Shown here: positions 46,781 through 58,131 of the stretch, in pieces | Layout: each line of letters opens with the position of its first letter | Numbering within the stretch: position 1 is the stretch's first letter | Assembly: GCA_921293015.1 (NCBI GenBank) | Contig: OV121085.1 | Location: forward strand, 14,843,731-14,907,730 | Length of the DNA: 64,000 bases | Source of the DNA: Phorcus lineatus | Lineage: Eukaryota; Mollusca; Gastropoda; Trochida; Trochidae | Direction: 5' to 3' | The notes under the pieces: model-generated | The model's database searches: none | What the model was told of the DNA's origin: nothing | What the model saw: the letters and a program-made list of their open reading frames with translations, nothing else | Made by a program: the position numbers and the translations under genes

Positions 46781-46916
46781 ATAAAAAGTCGATGAGTCAA
46801 ATAAAAGTTCTCAGAAAATTAAGTATTGAACACTAGAGTCTTATTGACACGAGGCAATAAATCTCATTAAGTTGAAAAGTTCCTTAATGAATCATAATGT
46901 TACTTCATGTTCTTCT

Positions 46917-49580
46917 TCAAAAACAGAAGCCTATCAAGGTTTTCTGGCTTTCAGGCTCCTTCAGCTCTGTGTCTGGGAGTGCAGGGAGCACTGGAAGTGT
47001 CGGGAGGCCCTGGTCAGACTCTTGGGGTTCGGACTTGACAGATACAAGATCCCTCTTCTCTTCAATCAGACTGGCAGTCTTGGTTGTCGCAAGCTTTAAA
47101 TCTCGGATCAACCGCTGAGGCACAGTACAGGATATCAGTCTGTTTATCATATCTTGGCTGGATGTCTGTCTTCATTATTTCTTTCATTTCCCTTATGGTG
47201 GCACTGTCATCATCATTTCTTGTCAGGGCAACTGTCAGGAGATGATGTTTTAGGGGCATGATCACGGACACAGTAGGATTACTCTCGGAGCACAGGAGAG
47301 TTGTCATATCCTTCAGGGGTTTCAAAAAGCTAACAACATCTTCTGTGACTATGACCTCATCATCTGTAAGAGATGGCAAATCTCCTTTCTTTTTAAAAGT
47401 TTCCTTTGACATGAGGGCTGTGATGATCGCTTCCCACATTTCCAGAAATCTAGCCATCATATCAAATGCGCTATTCCATCTAGTTGCACAGTCGATGATC
47501 AGGTCATGGTCAGGAAGCATGAGAACAGCTGCCTTGTCGTGAAGAATCTGATTTGCTAGTGGACTTTTGTGAAAAAAAACAACAATTTTTCTCATTTTAG
47601 CCAAAATGTGTGAGACCTGTTTTACTTTCAGAGATTTCTGTACAGCCAGGTTGAGAGTGTGAGCCAGACAAGGGACGTGCAAGATAGACTCGCAAAGATC
47701 TACAGCCTTTGTGATATTAGCTGCATTGTCTGTTGTAACCGGTGGAAAGCCACCTGTAGTCTTGATCTGCCAACTTTTAGCTGCACTCTTCAACTCTTCA
47801 GCAATGTTATCCGCTGAAAATAAAATTAATAAATTAAAACCTAAACTAACCTTCATAAGTTGAATATTTTCATTCCATATCAATCAAAGTTCAAACCCAG
47901 TTCCATTAAAATATGCACGCAATTCAGTCACAGAGTTGTAAGCGAACATCACGTCTTAATCAAATAAATGTATGAAGATGATTTCAATTGATTTGCATGA
48001 AAACCTAAAACACTTTTCTAATTTGAAATGTTTAATAGTATTTGGTCATACATTACTCAATGTCAATATAAAATAGATCAAATGATTTATGACAGCTTTC
48101 ATTAATTGATATGGTAAATTAATTTTGGTTAATATTTATGTAATCATTTTCTGTATATTACTTGATAATCATTGATCAATGAATTTTTGATAACATGATA
48201 TTATTAATTCATTATTAAAAATCTTAGTCGTAATAACAAAGTAAATGAAAGTATATCTTATCATTCAATTAATTTAATTATTTATCTTTTTGAAAAATTC
48301 CATTTTGATTTCAAAATTATTTGTACGATAGTGTACCTGTGTGGCTCTCATTCAGGACTCGTGTTTGTAAGACCAGGTTAACAATTTCCCAACTCATGTT
48401 GATATGACACGACGTGATAGTGAGGTAACTATCTGTTGCACATCTGGTCCATCCATCTGTTGTTAGTGCAACCTATAATTTAAAGACATATTTATTAACC
48501 AATGACATTGACTAATGACTACTAAATAGAAAAATATAAAGAATAGCAATTACATGAACATTAATTCAGTTTTGATTTATTTAAACTAAGAAGTGAGAAC
48601 AAAATTCATTTTATAATAATTTTATAAATTAATTACCTTAAATCAATCATCATTTTTATCATTAAACGGATTTATCAAAGTAATCAGTAATCACCAAATT
48701 AATATGAAATATATAGAGTGAGGGTGAAAATAATAATTTAGATAAGATACAATTTATCAAAATCATATTCCCAATTATATTAGTTATCTAAGATATATGT
48801 TCAAGTTATATAAGCATTAGCAAACTAATTAAAATGTTCTTACAATACTATTTTAAAAATGATAATTTGATGGAAAATAAATTCAGTTGCAGAAATAAGA
48901 TGAACTTTTAAAATATATTTCTTACTTTAATCATATTGAATAAATCTGACCAAATAATTATGTAATATTCAGTTTTAACTTTTGTGAAAAACTTACCTGT
49001 TCAGCTTCATTCAGTTGTACTTGAATTGACCTTTTTGTCTCATCATACATTTGTGGAATGATTTTTTGGGCGAAAGTATATAACGGGAGGGACAATGGTA
49101 TTTTGGATCTAATTCACGTAACAATCCACGAAGTTCAGGATCATCAACAATCGTATATGGTCTGAGTCCTTTCACGATGAATCGAGCAACCTTATTTGTG
49201 ATAGACATTGCCCTGTGCGAGGTGGCTGGATATTCTCTTTTCTTTTCAAACACATGTGTTATAGTTTGTTGTTTACCGGGAAGTAGCATGCTAGACACAC
49301 CTTTCTCAACATCTGGTTCATTCAAAACTGTTGTGTGCGAATGTGACTTCGAGTGGAAAGGCACGACATTTAAATCCCTGTGATGAACTTTAATGTGCGA
49401 TGTCAAATTACTCGTCCCACCACTGTATTTGACATCAACATTGCAATTATTGCATACTGCGACGTTCTCTGCGATCTTACCGTCGCACACACGTTTTTTC
49501 AGCCCAAAATGCTTCCAGACTCCGCTTTTAGAGCGTTTGTTGGACACGATTTCAAAGGCCACGCCGGAGTTGTCCGCCAT
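46917..49580 (-). pseudogene. hAT transposase (BED finger type), three exons, inactive
   Basis: Exon 1 (49580-48997) starts MADNSGVAFEIVSN after AACAAA and holds a BED zinc finger: WKHFGLKKR, CNNCNVDVKYSGGTSNLTSH, IKVHH. Exon 2 (48472-48337, acceptor ATTATAG, donor GTACAC) reads VALTTDGWTRC, with the first catalytic Asp. Exon 3 (from 47813, acceptor TTTTCAG) has TTDNAANI (second Asp), CLAHTLNLAVQKSL and CATRWNSAFDMMARFLEMW, then AVDPRF and a Pro/Leu-rich linker. Phases agree at both introns. A one-base frame slip sits late in exon 1 (after DPKYHCPSRY) and another after DPRFK. The C-terminal hATC dimerisation region with the catalytic Glu and SERVFS-like motif is not found, so the element cannot move itself. 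Relatives are ZBED1-like proteins. Confidence 0.9.
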
Positions 49581-49795
49581 TTTGTTGCTACAGAAACCAT
49601 GGGCAGATAATTCGAAGGGAGGTAACTCTTCATTGCCCAATACATCGCAAAATTCAAAACATATCGCGGTATTCATATTGCAAGCTTTTGAACCGGTATA
49701 TACCGGTATACCGGTAATATTGCACAGCCCTATCAACAAGTTAATCCACCACAGACGGTGCAAGATCTTCAACGTCACCTTATTGAGCTAACTAA

Positions 49796-50101
49796 GGGGC
49801 GGGATAGCTCAGTGGTTAGCGCGTTCGGCTTCGGATCAGGAGGTCCGTGGTTCGAATCCCGCCAGGTGCTCAGCAACTTTGTCTGCAGTAGAGAACTGTT
49901 TTACACGCAGTCAGGTTTGGGTGCAATGCTACACTGAAATTCAGCGAAGTACTACCCATGGTTCGCTAGTTCCAGGCGATGCTCGCAGGTTCACCGCAAT
50001 GCATAGCCACTATAGTGTTGCGGGCTTTCTCCCTGCAATAATACTAGCAGCCGCGATATAAGTGAAATAATCTTGAAAGCGGCGTAAAACCCCAACTCAC
50101 C
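49796..50101 (+). mobile_element. SINE-A, complete sense copy, 13 bp target duplication
   Basis: Best copy in the window. tRNA-like head with A box TAGCTCAGTGGTTAGCGCG and perfect B box GGTTCGAATCC, then a ~200 bp body and the tail GTAAAACCCCAACTCAC. Flanked by TTGAGCTAACTAA (49783-49795) and TTGAGTTAACTAA (50102-50114), inside the Tc1-like coding region. Confidence 0.95.
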
Positions 50102-50182
50102 TTGAGTTAACTAACGTTCTAAGATCCATGAGGACACGTTGCGTGGCTGTACGAGACGCTAGAGCTGGACACAATAGTTCCT

Positions 50183-50929
50183 GATTACCTCAGATCTCTT
50201 CCTTCTGTGAAATTCATTTGGGAGGGTATTCAGACTTCATTAACGTTACAGTCGTTAAAGACAAACGTGATTATGTGTTTCTGTATTAAACAATAAAATG
50301 GTTGTGCTAGAAAAATTAAGTGTCAAGTTTTCATTTTTGATCAGTATTTAACCTCCGCAATAGTACGAGGGGTGTCCTAAAGCAGTCGGCATCACTTAAT
50401 TCTGTTGCTCCAATGTTTAAATAGTTTTCCTAACTTTTAAGGGCTCACTCATTATAATTCGTATAAATTAATAAATCATACATTTCAATATGAACCTCTA
50501 GTATAACGGTATGCCTTGCATTTATGCCACTATCATTAACCAACCTTTTGGATTGCACAATTAAGTTTTGATAGGTTTGGTTAGGATTGACACACCCAGA
50601 TATTTATGCTTGCATTGTTAATGATAAGCGCGAGAATTTACACCCGTGAGATCATGCAGTACTGACTGTGGCATCGTTTGGCATCACGTTAGAGGTAGAA
50701 AAACAAGAGAATTAATTATGAAAAAAAAGTGTTTCTCAAAGGTGTTGTTTTGATAAATATACAGGGGGTAGAAACTTTATTATGAAGATTAAGTTGGAAA
50801 ACGAAGGTCTGTATGCATCAACGCTCACCATCCTTCCAGTGGAGTTTTACCTGTCTCATATAGAATATACATACATATACTTCCTTGTGTAGTTTATTGA
50901 TTAAGATATTTGATTTGGAGGTTTTTGAT
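50183..50929. other. Tc1 3' flank and unique sequence
   Basis: Begins with what is probably the Tc1 3' untranslated end. No further feature is supported. Confidence 0.4.
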
Positions 50930-50941
50930 TGAACCAATATA

Positions 50942-51271
50942 GGTGAGGTGAGATAAGGGGAGTTGGGGTTTAACGCCGCTTCCAACATGGTCAAGACTAT
51001 TTTACTTATACTGCTAGTATTATTGCAGGGAAAAAGCCCGCAACACCATTGTGGCTATGCATTGCGGTGAAACCTGCGAGCATCGGCTGGAACTAGCGAA
51101 CCATGGGTGGTACTGCGCTGAAATTCAGTGTAGCATTGCACCCAAACCTGACTGCCGCTAGAACAGTTCTCTACTGCAGACAAAGTTGCCCCAAAGAGCC
51201 CCTGGCGGGGTTCGATCCACAGACCAATTGCCCGAAGCCAAACGCGCTAACCACTGCCCTATCCCGCCCCC
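50942..51271 (-). mobile_element. SINE-A, complete, 12 bp target duplication
   Basis: Full copy with head at the right (minus strand GGGGGCGGGATAGGGCAGTG). Flanked by TGAACCAATATA at 50930-50941 and 51272-51283. Confidence 0.93.
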
Positions 51272-51283
51272 TGAACCAATATA

Positions 51284-51550
51284 AGAGGAGAATCATGAAC
51301 CTGGAGGGTTAAAGATCTCAAGAGTGAAATTAAAAGATTTGTATTGGCCTCTACCCCTCAGTTCAATAACAGTCAAGAGCAACTGTCAAATTTGATATCA
51401 TTTGTGTATGCATACATCAATGCTACATTACAACAATTCATTCAAATATTGTTCAAGTATTGATCGTGGTAAATAATATCTTAACAAGTGCTCCACGCTT
51501 TACTCGTTACATTTTTCACTTATATCACGTTCGAAGAGATAAAGCCAGCA
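51284..51550. other. No gene recognised
   Basis: Unique AT-rich sequence between two short retroelements. Confidence 0.4.
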
Positions 51551-51790
51551 ATGAGCGAGTGAGTTAGTTAGGGGTTTAACATGCTTTCAACAATATTTTA
51601 GTTTTTAAACTCGTCGATGAAAAGCATCCAAAAGAGAGTTGAAAGACCAGGGAGAGAGGGCAGGTTTTGGAAGGAGTCAAATATGGTCTGGCAACCCGTC
51701 GACCTGTCCAGCTTGGGCACGCCGCTAATGGCTGAAATATTGGCAAAGCAGGTGTTAAACAATGACTCACTCACTCGCTCCAGCTTGAGG
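51551..51790 (-). mobile_element. Family B, rearranged copy
   Basis: Tail and body at 51551-51733 to CAGCTTGGGCACGCCGC, then a piece with a reversed tail (AACAATGACTCACTCACTCG) before a CCAGCTTGAGGCCCCTAC block. It looks like two fragments of the family joined head to tail. Confidence 0.75.
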
Positions 51791-52423
51791 CCCCTACAGC
51801 GAGCACGTCAAAATTGGGGAAATTTGGATACTTTGATAAATAGAAATAAGCAAAACAAATTCAAATGCGCGATTTAGTTTGTAGATGATTCGGGTCAGTC
51901 TCCTTTTACTTGCGGGGAGTTCCTTTGAAAGAAGAGACATAATAAAGCGTTTGAAATACGACGTGTATTCTAAAGTGACATCTGCACTAACTTCCAACCA
52001 TGAATGTCCAGCTGTGTGAAAAGTCAGATTTCTTAGTAACTTACTTTCGAACTTTTCGAAATAAATATAGAGTGACATTAACCAAATATTATAAATGAAT
52101 TGAAGTAGAACATTTTACATGTTAGAACATACAAACTAGGGACACCAATCAAAGACAAGTCACTTCTGATGTCCTGAATGCGTGTCAAATGTTCGTATTT
52201 GTCAACCCATATGATATAACAGGAACATGAATTCGAACACAATCGGTATGTCAAAGAACATGAATATGGATAATATCTCCTCCCTATATGTCAGGATTGT
52301 TTATCTCGAATCTACTCCACGCCATCTGCGATAACATACAGAATTTATTAATAAAGTTTTATACTTGCCGTTTTATGGTGAAGATTGTCGTCAATGACCT
52401 TAATATTGCTTATAACCAGTGTA
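51791..52423. other. No gene recognised
   Basis: AT-rich, nothing identified. Confidence 0.4.
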
Positions 52424-52668
52424 CTATTCAGTGTAACATCTTACTGCTTGTAGAACAGTTCTCTACTGTAGACAGAAGTGCCGAGCCCGTTCCGGGATTC
52501 GAACCACGTACCTTCTGATTCGAAGTCAAACGCGCTGCAGTATATATCTGGAACCAGCGAACCGCAGGTGGTGATGCGCTGAAATTCAGTGTAGCATTGC
52601 ATCGAAACCTTACTGCGTGTAGAACAGTTCTCCACTTTCCGAAATCTGTTCTCTACTGTCCCACCCCC
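52424..52668 (-). mobile_element. SINE-A, two partial copies side by side
   Basis: 52424-52538 carries body and head (TGTAGAACAGTTCTCTACTG, GATTCGAACCACG). 52544-52668 repeats the body (ACCAGCGAACCGCAGG, GTGTAGCATTGCAT, AGAACAGTTCTC). Confidence 0.8.
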
Positions 52669-52727
52669 TATCAAGAGGATATCATGAAATCACGATTTAG
52701 TTCGAAGTACTCCTAACTATATCGGTG

Positions 52728-53018
52728 AGTGAGTGAGTTGGAGTTTAACGTGCTTTGAACAATATTTCAGTTATTAAACACGTGGACAGATCAGGGGAAA
52801 AGGGATCGACAGGAAGAGGGAAAAGACGGAAAGAAAGGCATAGTGAGAGATAGAAAGCAGGTTTTAGAAGGACTCAAATTTGGTCTGGCTTCTACCCATC
52901 GACCTGTCCAGCTTGGGTGTCCCTACCAGGAGCATGTAAGCTCCGGCTGGCATAGCTCTCGGGGTCTCTGAAGCACGCAAACCACCACACCACGATGAGG
53001 TATTGAGTCCAGTGGTGG
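52728..53018 (-). mobile_element. Family B, near full length, 12 bp target duplication
   Basis: Complete except for a short gap after the tail block. Flanked by TAACTATATCGG at 52716-52727 and 53019-53030. Confidence 0.92.
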
Positions 53019-53030
53019 TAACTATATCGG

Positions 53031-53533
53031 ATTGTACATTATTACATTATTAAACATGCGTACTTATATATTTGCCATGTTGTGAAAACTCCACACTGTT
53101 GAAAAGACTTCATTTATTACTTGAACTATGAAGAGGTTTTTTAGTGTTAATAATATATAGATATATATATATATATATATTGAAACTTTAAACTCTTTGA
53201 TTGTTTTTGATTCAATTGTAATTATTAATATATATAATTGTTTGTCATATTTTGCTGGTTTAAATATCATGTAATACTTTCCTGTATAGTATAGGGTTTA
53301 TGTAAAGGACGAAACTTTGTTAATCACTGAAAACAAAATTACTTCTTTGGTTTGGAGGCGATATCTTGTTATAAGTTTGAGAGATATATTCTAGACAAAT
53401 TGTCTTTGACACGTGAGTGAATGAATGTTTTCAACTTTACCAGTTAATAAACACGGACATTTTTATTAAACTCGTTAAATCCCAACTCACTCACGACACG
53501 GATACTGCCTTCTAGTTAAGTGATGCAAATGCA
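53031..53533. other. AT-rich with (AT)n and a family B tail scrap
   Basis: An (AT)n run lies at 53161-53180. 53409-53497 holds two opposed scraps of the family B tail (GTGAGTGAATGA and TTAAATCCCAACTCACTCAC). Confidence 0.6.
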
Positions 53534-53861
53534 CATCCTGCTAAATCAGCGTATAAGAATCCGCTCTCACTCCTTCCTAGTACCCTGATCTCTTTCAGGC
53601 TAAATCCCTTGTATGGCTGGCGGCTTGATATTCGTGGCTAAGCTCACCTGTTATTTTTTCAGTCAATGAAGTGTAGTAAATAAAGAGCTTGAAGCTACTA
53701 ACCTGAACTGGACAAAATCCGTCGGGTTGTTCCGCTGTTGATAAATGCGAGTCGTCTCATCGGCTGGTTAGCTAGCTAGCGATACGAGGGTTTTGGCGTG
53801 AAAGAGATCAGGATAAAAGGAAGGAGCGGAGCGGATTCATCTACGCTGATTTAGCAGGATG
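53534..53861. mobile_element. Foldback MITE, reference copy, perfect 9 bp target duplication
   Basis: 328 bp. Starts CATCCTGCTAAATCAGCGTA and ends with the inverse; inverted similarity runs about 87 bp on each side (inner blocks CCCTGATCTCTTTC, GCTAGCGATACGAGG). GCAAATGCA flanks both sides (53525-53533 and 53862-53870). Long TIRs and a 9 bp duplication fit the Mutator-like superfamily. No coding capacity. Confidence 0.92.
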
Positions 53862-53870
53862 GCAAATGCA

Positions 53871-54661
53871 CTGTTTATTTCAAAGTAATTGAATATATGT
53901 TTAATGTATGATTTCTTGTTACAGTTATATTCGAGTATTGAATGACACTACGACTTTCAAGATCCAATTACCTCATTTCTCAAGTAACGATTTGACGGAC
54001 TATTAGTACGTGAGTCGTAGTACTTTTACTGTTTAATAAACTTTTTCTGAATCTTTGAAATTTTAATTCATATAACCAACCAGAAATACCAGACAAGAAC
54101 CTTCGCTACAGCTATTTGCGTCAATCCATTAGAGGCTGTCATTTTGGATTTGCAAGACGTTTCACGAAGGTAAAGCATCAGATCTTGTTACCACATTTTG
54201 ATCAAGACGCTGACCCGACATTTCTCACTAAAACTAAGGTTTTAATTTAAAATATACTTCACTTTCTTTCGTGATTACTTTTACCGACTAGTGATGGATT
54301 AAAAAAATGATTAGTATTAAAAAGTATTAAATTTCAATCTTTGCTATGATCAATCACAGCTTTTCAGATGTGTGCTTCTTACATCATTAATTGGATAGTG
54401 GGAAACAACGGGTGTACACTTCAGGCAATTTTATAGTCGCTCATTAAATAACGAAAGGTCAGAAGGTGAAGATGTGCTGATATGTAAATGTTTCTTTTCA
54501 TGGGAAATTGTTAAAAATTGAGAATAACTTAAAATCAGAAAAACTAAATTTGAGGCACTAGGTAACGGTACAACTCTTTTTCACCATTTGTAGTAATGAA
54601 TTGATAATCCATTCACACACAAAATGTTGACATACACCACCACTTGGCGCAATACCTTCTG
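53871..54661. other. No gene recognised
   Basis: AT-rich unique sequence. Confidence 0.4.
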
Positions 54662-54972
54662 CATCCTTCTAAATCATCGTATTTGAACCCGCTCAGCTTC
54701 TTCCAAATACCCTGATCTCTTTCGGGTCAAATGCCTCGTATGGCCAGCGGCTTCATATTTGTGGCTAATGCTGGCCTGTTACATTTCCAGCTAATGAAAT
54801 GTCATTGTACAAGGAGCTTGAAGCTACTGTCTTGAACTCAATGGTCTTTTCTCTCCGGGTTGTGCCGCTGTCGCTTGATGGGGGTCGTCTCATAGGCTGG
54901 CTAGCGATGCAAGGGTTTTGGCTTGAATTCGGAAGGAGCTGAGCGGATTCAAATAGGCTGATTCAGCAGTAT
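54662..54972. mobile_element. Foldback MITE (Mutator-like family)
   Basis: CATCCTTCTAAATCATCGTA at the left, GGCTGATTCAGCAG at the right, with one TIR shortened. Directly abuts the next element. Confidence 0.85.
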
Positions 54973-55207
54973 AAGTGTGAAGTGGTGGTTTCAGAGACCT
55001 TGAGAGCTATGTCAGCCGGAACATATATACTCCTGGTAGGGGCAACCAAGCTGGATAGGTGAATGGGTAGAAGCCAGACCAAATTCGAGTCGTTCTAAAA
55101 TCTGCGCACTCTCTCTTATTATGCCTTTTTCCGTCTTTTCCGTCCACGTGGTTAATAATTTAACTATTGTTGAGACATGTAAAAACCCCAACTCGCTGAC
55201 TCACTAC
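54973..55207 (+). mobile_element. Family B, internally deleted sense copy
   Basis: Head part GTGGTGGTTTCAGAGACC, CTCCTGGTAGGGG and AAGCTGGATAGG blocks, a shortened T/C-rich body, then a worn tail ACCCCAACTCGCTGACTC. Confidence 0.85.
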
Positions 55208-56166
55208 CGTCTGGTCTTATCATCAAAATCTCAAAATAGTGCCTTCAGCGATGCCATGTTACTGTCCTCTCAGTCCGATTCGCCCTATAGGGTTAATATG
55301 ATTGAAAATAGAAATACTTGAATATTGAAACTTTTTGTTTGTTTGGTGAATCGGACTTCCAAGTTCGTACACTCGGATAAGAAAAATCGTTTTGCCATTA
55401 ACAAATAAACGTGAAATAACAGACAAATGGTTCAGTAAAATCTCTTTTCTAACAAGTATTGAAAACAAACGTATAATCACGTTGTGAAATATCTTGTGAT
55501 GTGACAATTGACTAAAGATTAACCTTAACGAAACTGAATAAAAACCATGGTTCATTTTCTACTTAGATTGAAGCCACAGGTTAAAAAATATTACTTCTAA
55601 CGGAATCCTTAATCAACTGTGAATTGATGTTGAACAATGATAAACAGAACCTAATTATGTTACTATTGCAAAGTTATAGGAAGTTTTGTTTGATTAAAGC
55701 GCAAATGTTGTTTTGTCTTCAATCAGACATAGCATTATAGTGGTGTCCCTGCTTTCTGATGAATGTTTTTATGTTGAATGTTTTTAATGGAAGTTTGTAA
55801 AATAGGTCACAAAAAGATCTAAATGTCTTCGCCATTTGTTAAAAGATAATTGTAACTTTTTTGGCGAATGAAAATAACGAATATCAATTACGAATATTAT
55901 ACTTTGAATTAAATAAGAGTAGCTTGCCTCATCGTGAATTTCAATTTTTCAAAATTTTAAAATATTTCGAATATTGATACTTTCATGAATGTATTTAACA
56001 GAATGAAAAGTTGAAAATTATCTTAAAGAGTAGATAATAATAGGTAATCTCTCATCTCTAAATCAAGCCTCGCAAGAAAGTCTGAATCAGTTTAACGTCT
56101 AAACTCCTAATTCCATTGAGCCATGAGTAATAAAAGGTCGTTTTGGTTTTACTCTGAACATATATC
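55208..56166. other. No gene recognised
   Basis: AT-rich unique sequence without repeat landmarks. Confidence 0.4.
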
Positions 56167-56486
56167 ATTTCTCCTGCTTCGTCAGGGTATTTCAATCCGC
56201 TGATCGAGCTCCTTCCATATACCCTGATCTCCTTCGAGTCAAATCCTTCGTACGGCTCGCGCGGCTTTATGTTCGTGGCTGTGCTCACCTGTTATTGTTT
56301 CAGCCAATGAAATGTCGTTAACCAAAGAGCTTGAAGCTACCCTTTTGAATTTTCCATCCGGGTTATGCCGCTGTTAACGGTTGCGAGTCGTGTCATTGGC
56401 TGGTTAGCTAGCGATAAGAGGCTTTTGGCCAGGATATAGGGAAGGAGCTCGATCAGCGGATTCAATAACGCTGATGTAGCAGGATG
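56167..56486. mobile_element. Foldback MITE (Mutator-like family)
   Basis: Inner TIR blocks AATCCGCTGATCGAGCTCCT and GGAGCTCGATCAGCGGATT pair perfectly. Ends near CTCCTGCTTCGTCAG and GATGTAGCAGGATG. Confidence 0.85.
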
Positions 56487-58050
56487 CTTTAACGCTATTT
56501 TCAAATTGTGACCTCTAGAGCAGTACCTATGGAGTCCCAGTGTGTTGATTCTAGCGCCTTATAGAAATTACTTTAAAAAACACCTGAACATACATCAGTA
56601 ACTGGTAAAGGAGGGCAACTCCTACACCTTTATGTTTAAATTATGAATTTTAACAAGAACAACACATCATATTATATATTGACAAATATAATATGATCGA
56701 AATAAATCATTCAGATGACTAAGTGGTAGCATTTATTATGAAATAACCATTTTTTGTATCATAACCCATTGGCATTAAACAGTGTTGAAGGGCAAAAAAT
56801 TCACAACATATAAAACCTTTGAGTTCTATGACTTCATGTGCTATATGAAAAGAAACTGACACTTTCCTCAACACAACATCAAGATTATAAGGTACTACAG
56901 GGTATGCCATATCCAAACCTGACATCTCTATTTAGTCTAGCTGCAGAACTGTAGCTATATAAGCTCTTCCCCCAGTATCATCGAGTTTATAGCTACAGAG
57001 TTTACACATGAAAAACCTAACCAATTTCCATATTCAATCGGTACCTTCTCTTTCAAGAGTCTTTCACAACGAACAAAACAGCCCTGTTACTATTCGTTAA
57101 CGATAAAATACTCTTCATCTGTTTTGTATTATGGCCGCATATATTTTTTTCATATAATCATCATAATATTAGTTTTACCGTTTGTTTATTTTTACATTCA
57201 CTGCAACTCTGCGGTACGGTGACGCCATCTTGAGTCTATTTTAGATATGCTAATTACTTAGAAATTCCCCTTTACGGTCACGTGATGTGTAAATTCAAGA
57301 CTGGTCACTGAATATATATATGCAGCAAAAGCGGGGACGCAATCGATGTTTTGTTGAAGACATAATAGGAAGTCGGCGACTTTCAGGTTACACTTTGTCT
57401 TAATATAGTATGTAATTAAGCCTAGGTATATGCTGGTTTGATATTATTTATTTTTTTAAACAAAATAATGATTTTAATCGTAGCCTTCTCAGTCTTTAGA
57501 AACATTAGGATAGTCTATTGCTGGTATCTAAAAAATTCGAGTTCTAAAAATAAAAGAGATGCCCCAACAACTGACTGCGCAATTTGGTTATCTTTAAACA
57601 TTAAAAACAAAATTTAAATCAGTATCAAAGAGAGAAAATAAATATACTCATTATGTGTATTTCATACATGTTCTATGATAAACAAATTCCTATTTTGATA
57701 CGTAGTTTCCGTATCTGATTGTTAGAAATATTGTTTTTTAATAAATATGAAAATATATCGATAAACGGGTTGCTTTAATACATGGATTTTAAGAAGATAT
57801 AATTCCCATCTTCCCTTCAATGTATTTATGTATCTTATTACTGAATAACATTTTAACTGTGTAATTTCCAAGAAAGAAATTGCAAATATTTTGCGGAACT
57901 TGAAAATGTTAATGAATCCGCTGGTAGAAATAAGCAATAAGAAGACTTTTTAGGAATCAAATATCAAATATTTTTTGTCTTTTCTAAGGTAGAACGTGAC
58001 TTTCTTGTGGCATATATATATGTGATCGAATAAATGAGGCCTAATAATTC
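56487..58050. other. Mostly unique, AT-rich, with a promoter-like patch
   Basis: 57200-57400 contains GCCATCTTG (inverse of a YY1-type motif), TCACGTGA (E-box) and TATATATATG. An imperfect hairpin lies at 56947-57002. No gene is supported. Confidence 0.35.
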
Positions 58051-58131
58051 ATGTCGAAGTTCAACACTCGCAAGCCGATGCGAATAAGAAAGGCGATCGA
58101 CATCGGAACGGCAGTGATTAAGACTATCCAA
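58051..58131 (+). CDS. Possible small first exon, unknown protein
   Basis: ATG at 58051 opens MSKFNTRKPMRIRKAIDIGT and runs 27 codons to a good donor GTAAGA at 58132. The stretch is about half G+C in a region that is otherwise strongly AT-rich, and basic residues dominate. A TATATATA box lies about 35 bp upstream. No following exon was recognised and I know no family match. It could be chance. Confidence 0.3.

Larger units (their letters stand above)
45652..49732 (-). mobile_element. hAT transposon, 4.1 kb, with perfect 8 bp target duplication
   Basis: Ends TAGGGCTG at the left and CAGCCCTA at the right, typical hAT termini. TCAACAAG flanks both (45644-45651 and 49733-49740), the 8 bp duplication diagnostic of the superfamily, and removing the element restores the Tc1 reading frame. 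ATATTGCGATATATTG-type subterminal repeats lie inside the left end (45680-45735). It contains a three-exon transposase on the minus strand and a direct duplication near the left end (both below). Confidence 0.93.
44555..50182 (+). mobile_element. Tc1/mariner-like element broken by three nested insertions
   Basis: Transposase pieces in order on the plus strand: helix-turn-helix region from about 44555 (AGQSVVTVARAF); FSDESRF with the first catalytic Asp (44897-44920); RRQGERHAQ; then after a MITE, QQDNARPSTAVLTQ and SPDLNPIEHNWDVL (second Asp and Glu, 45498-45633); then after the hAT element, RQQVNPPQTVQDLQRHLIEL (to 49790); then after a SINE, RSMRTRCVAVRDARAGHN at about 50115-50175. Stops and frame changes make it inactive. 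Between the DNARP Asp and the NPIE Glu I count 36 residues, against 34 in classical Tc1. The terminal inverted repeats were not identified. Confidence 0.88.

Noticed and set aside
49796-49870. A possible functional tRNA gene
   Set aside because: The A and B boxes are excellent, but the sequence continues into the SINE body and tail and has a target duplication, so it is the SINE head.
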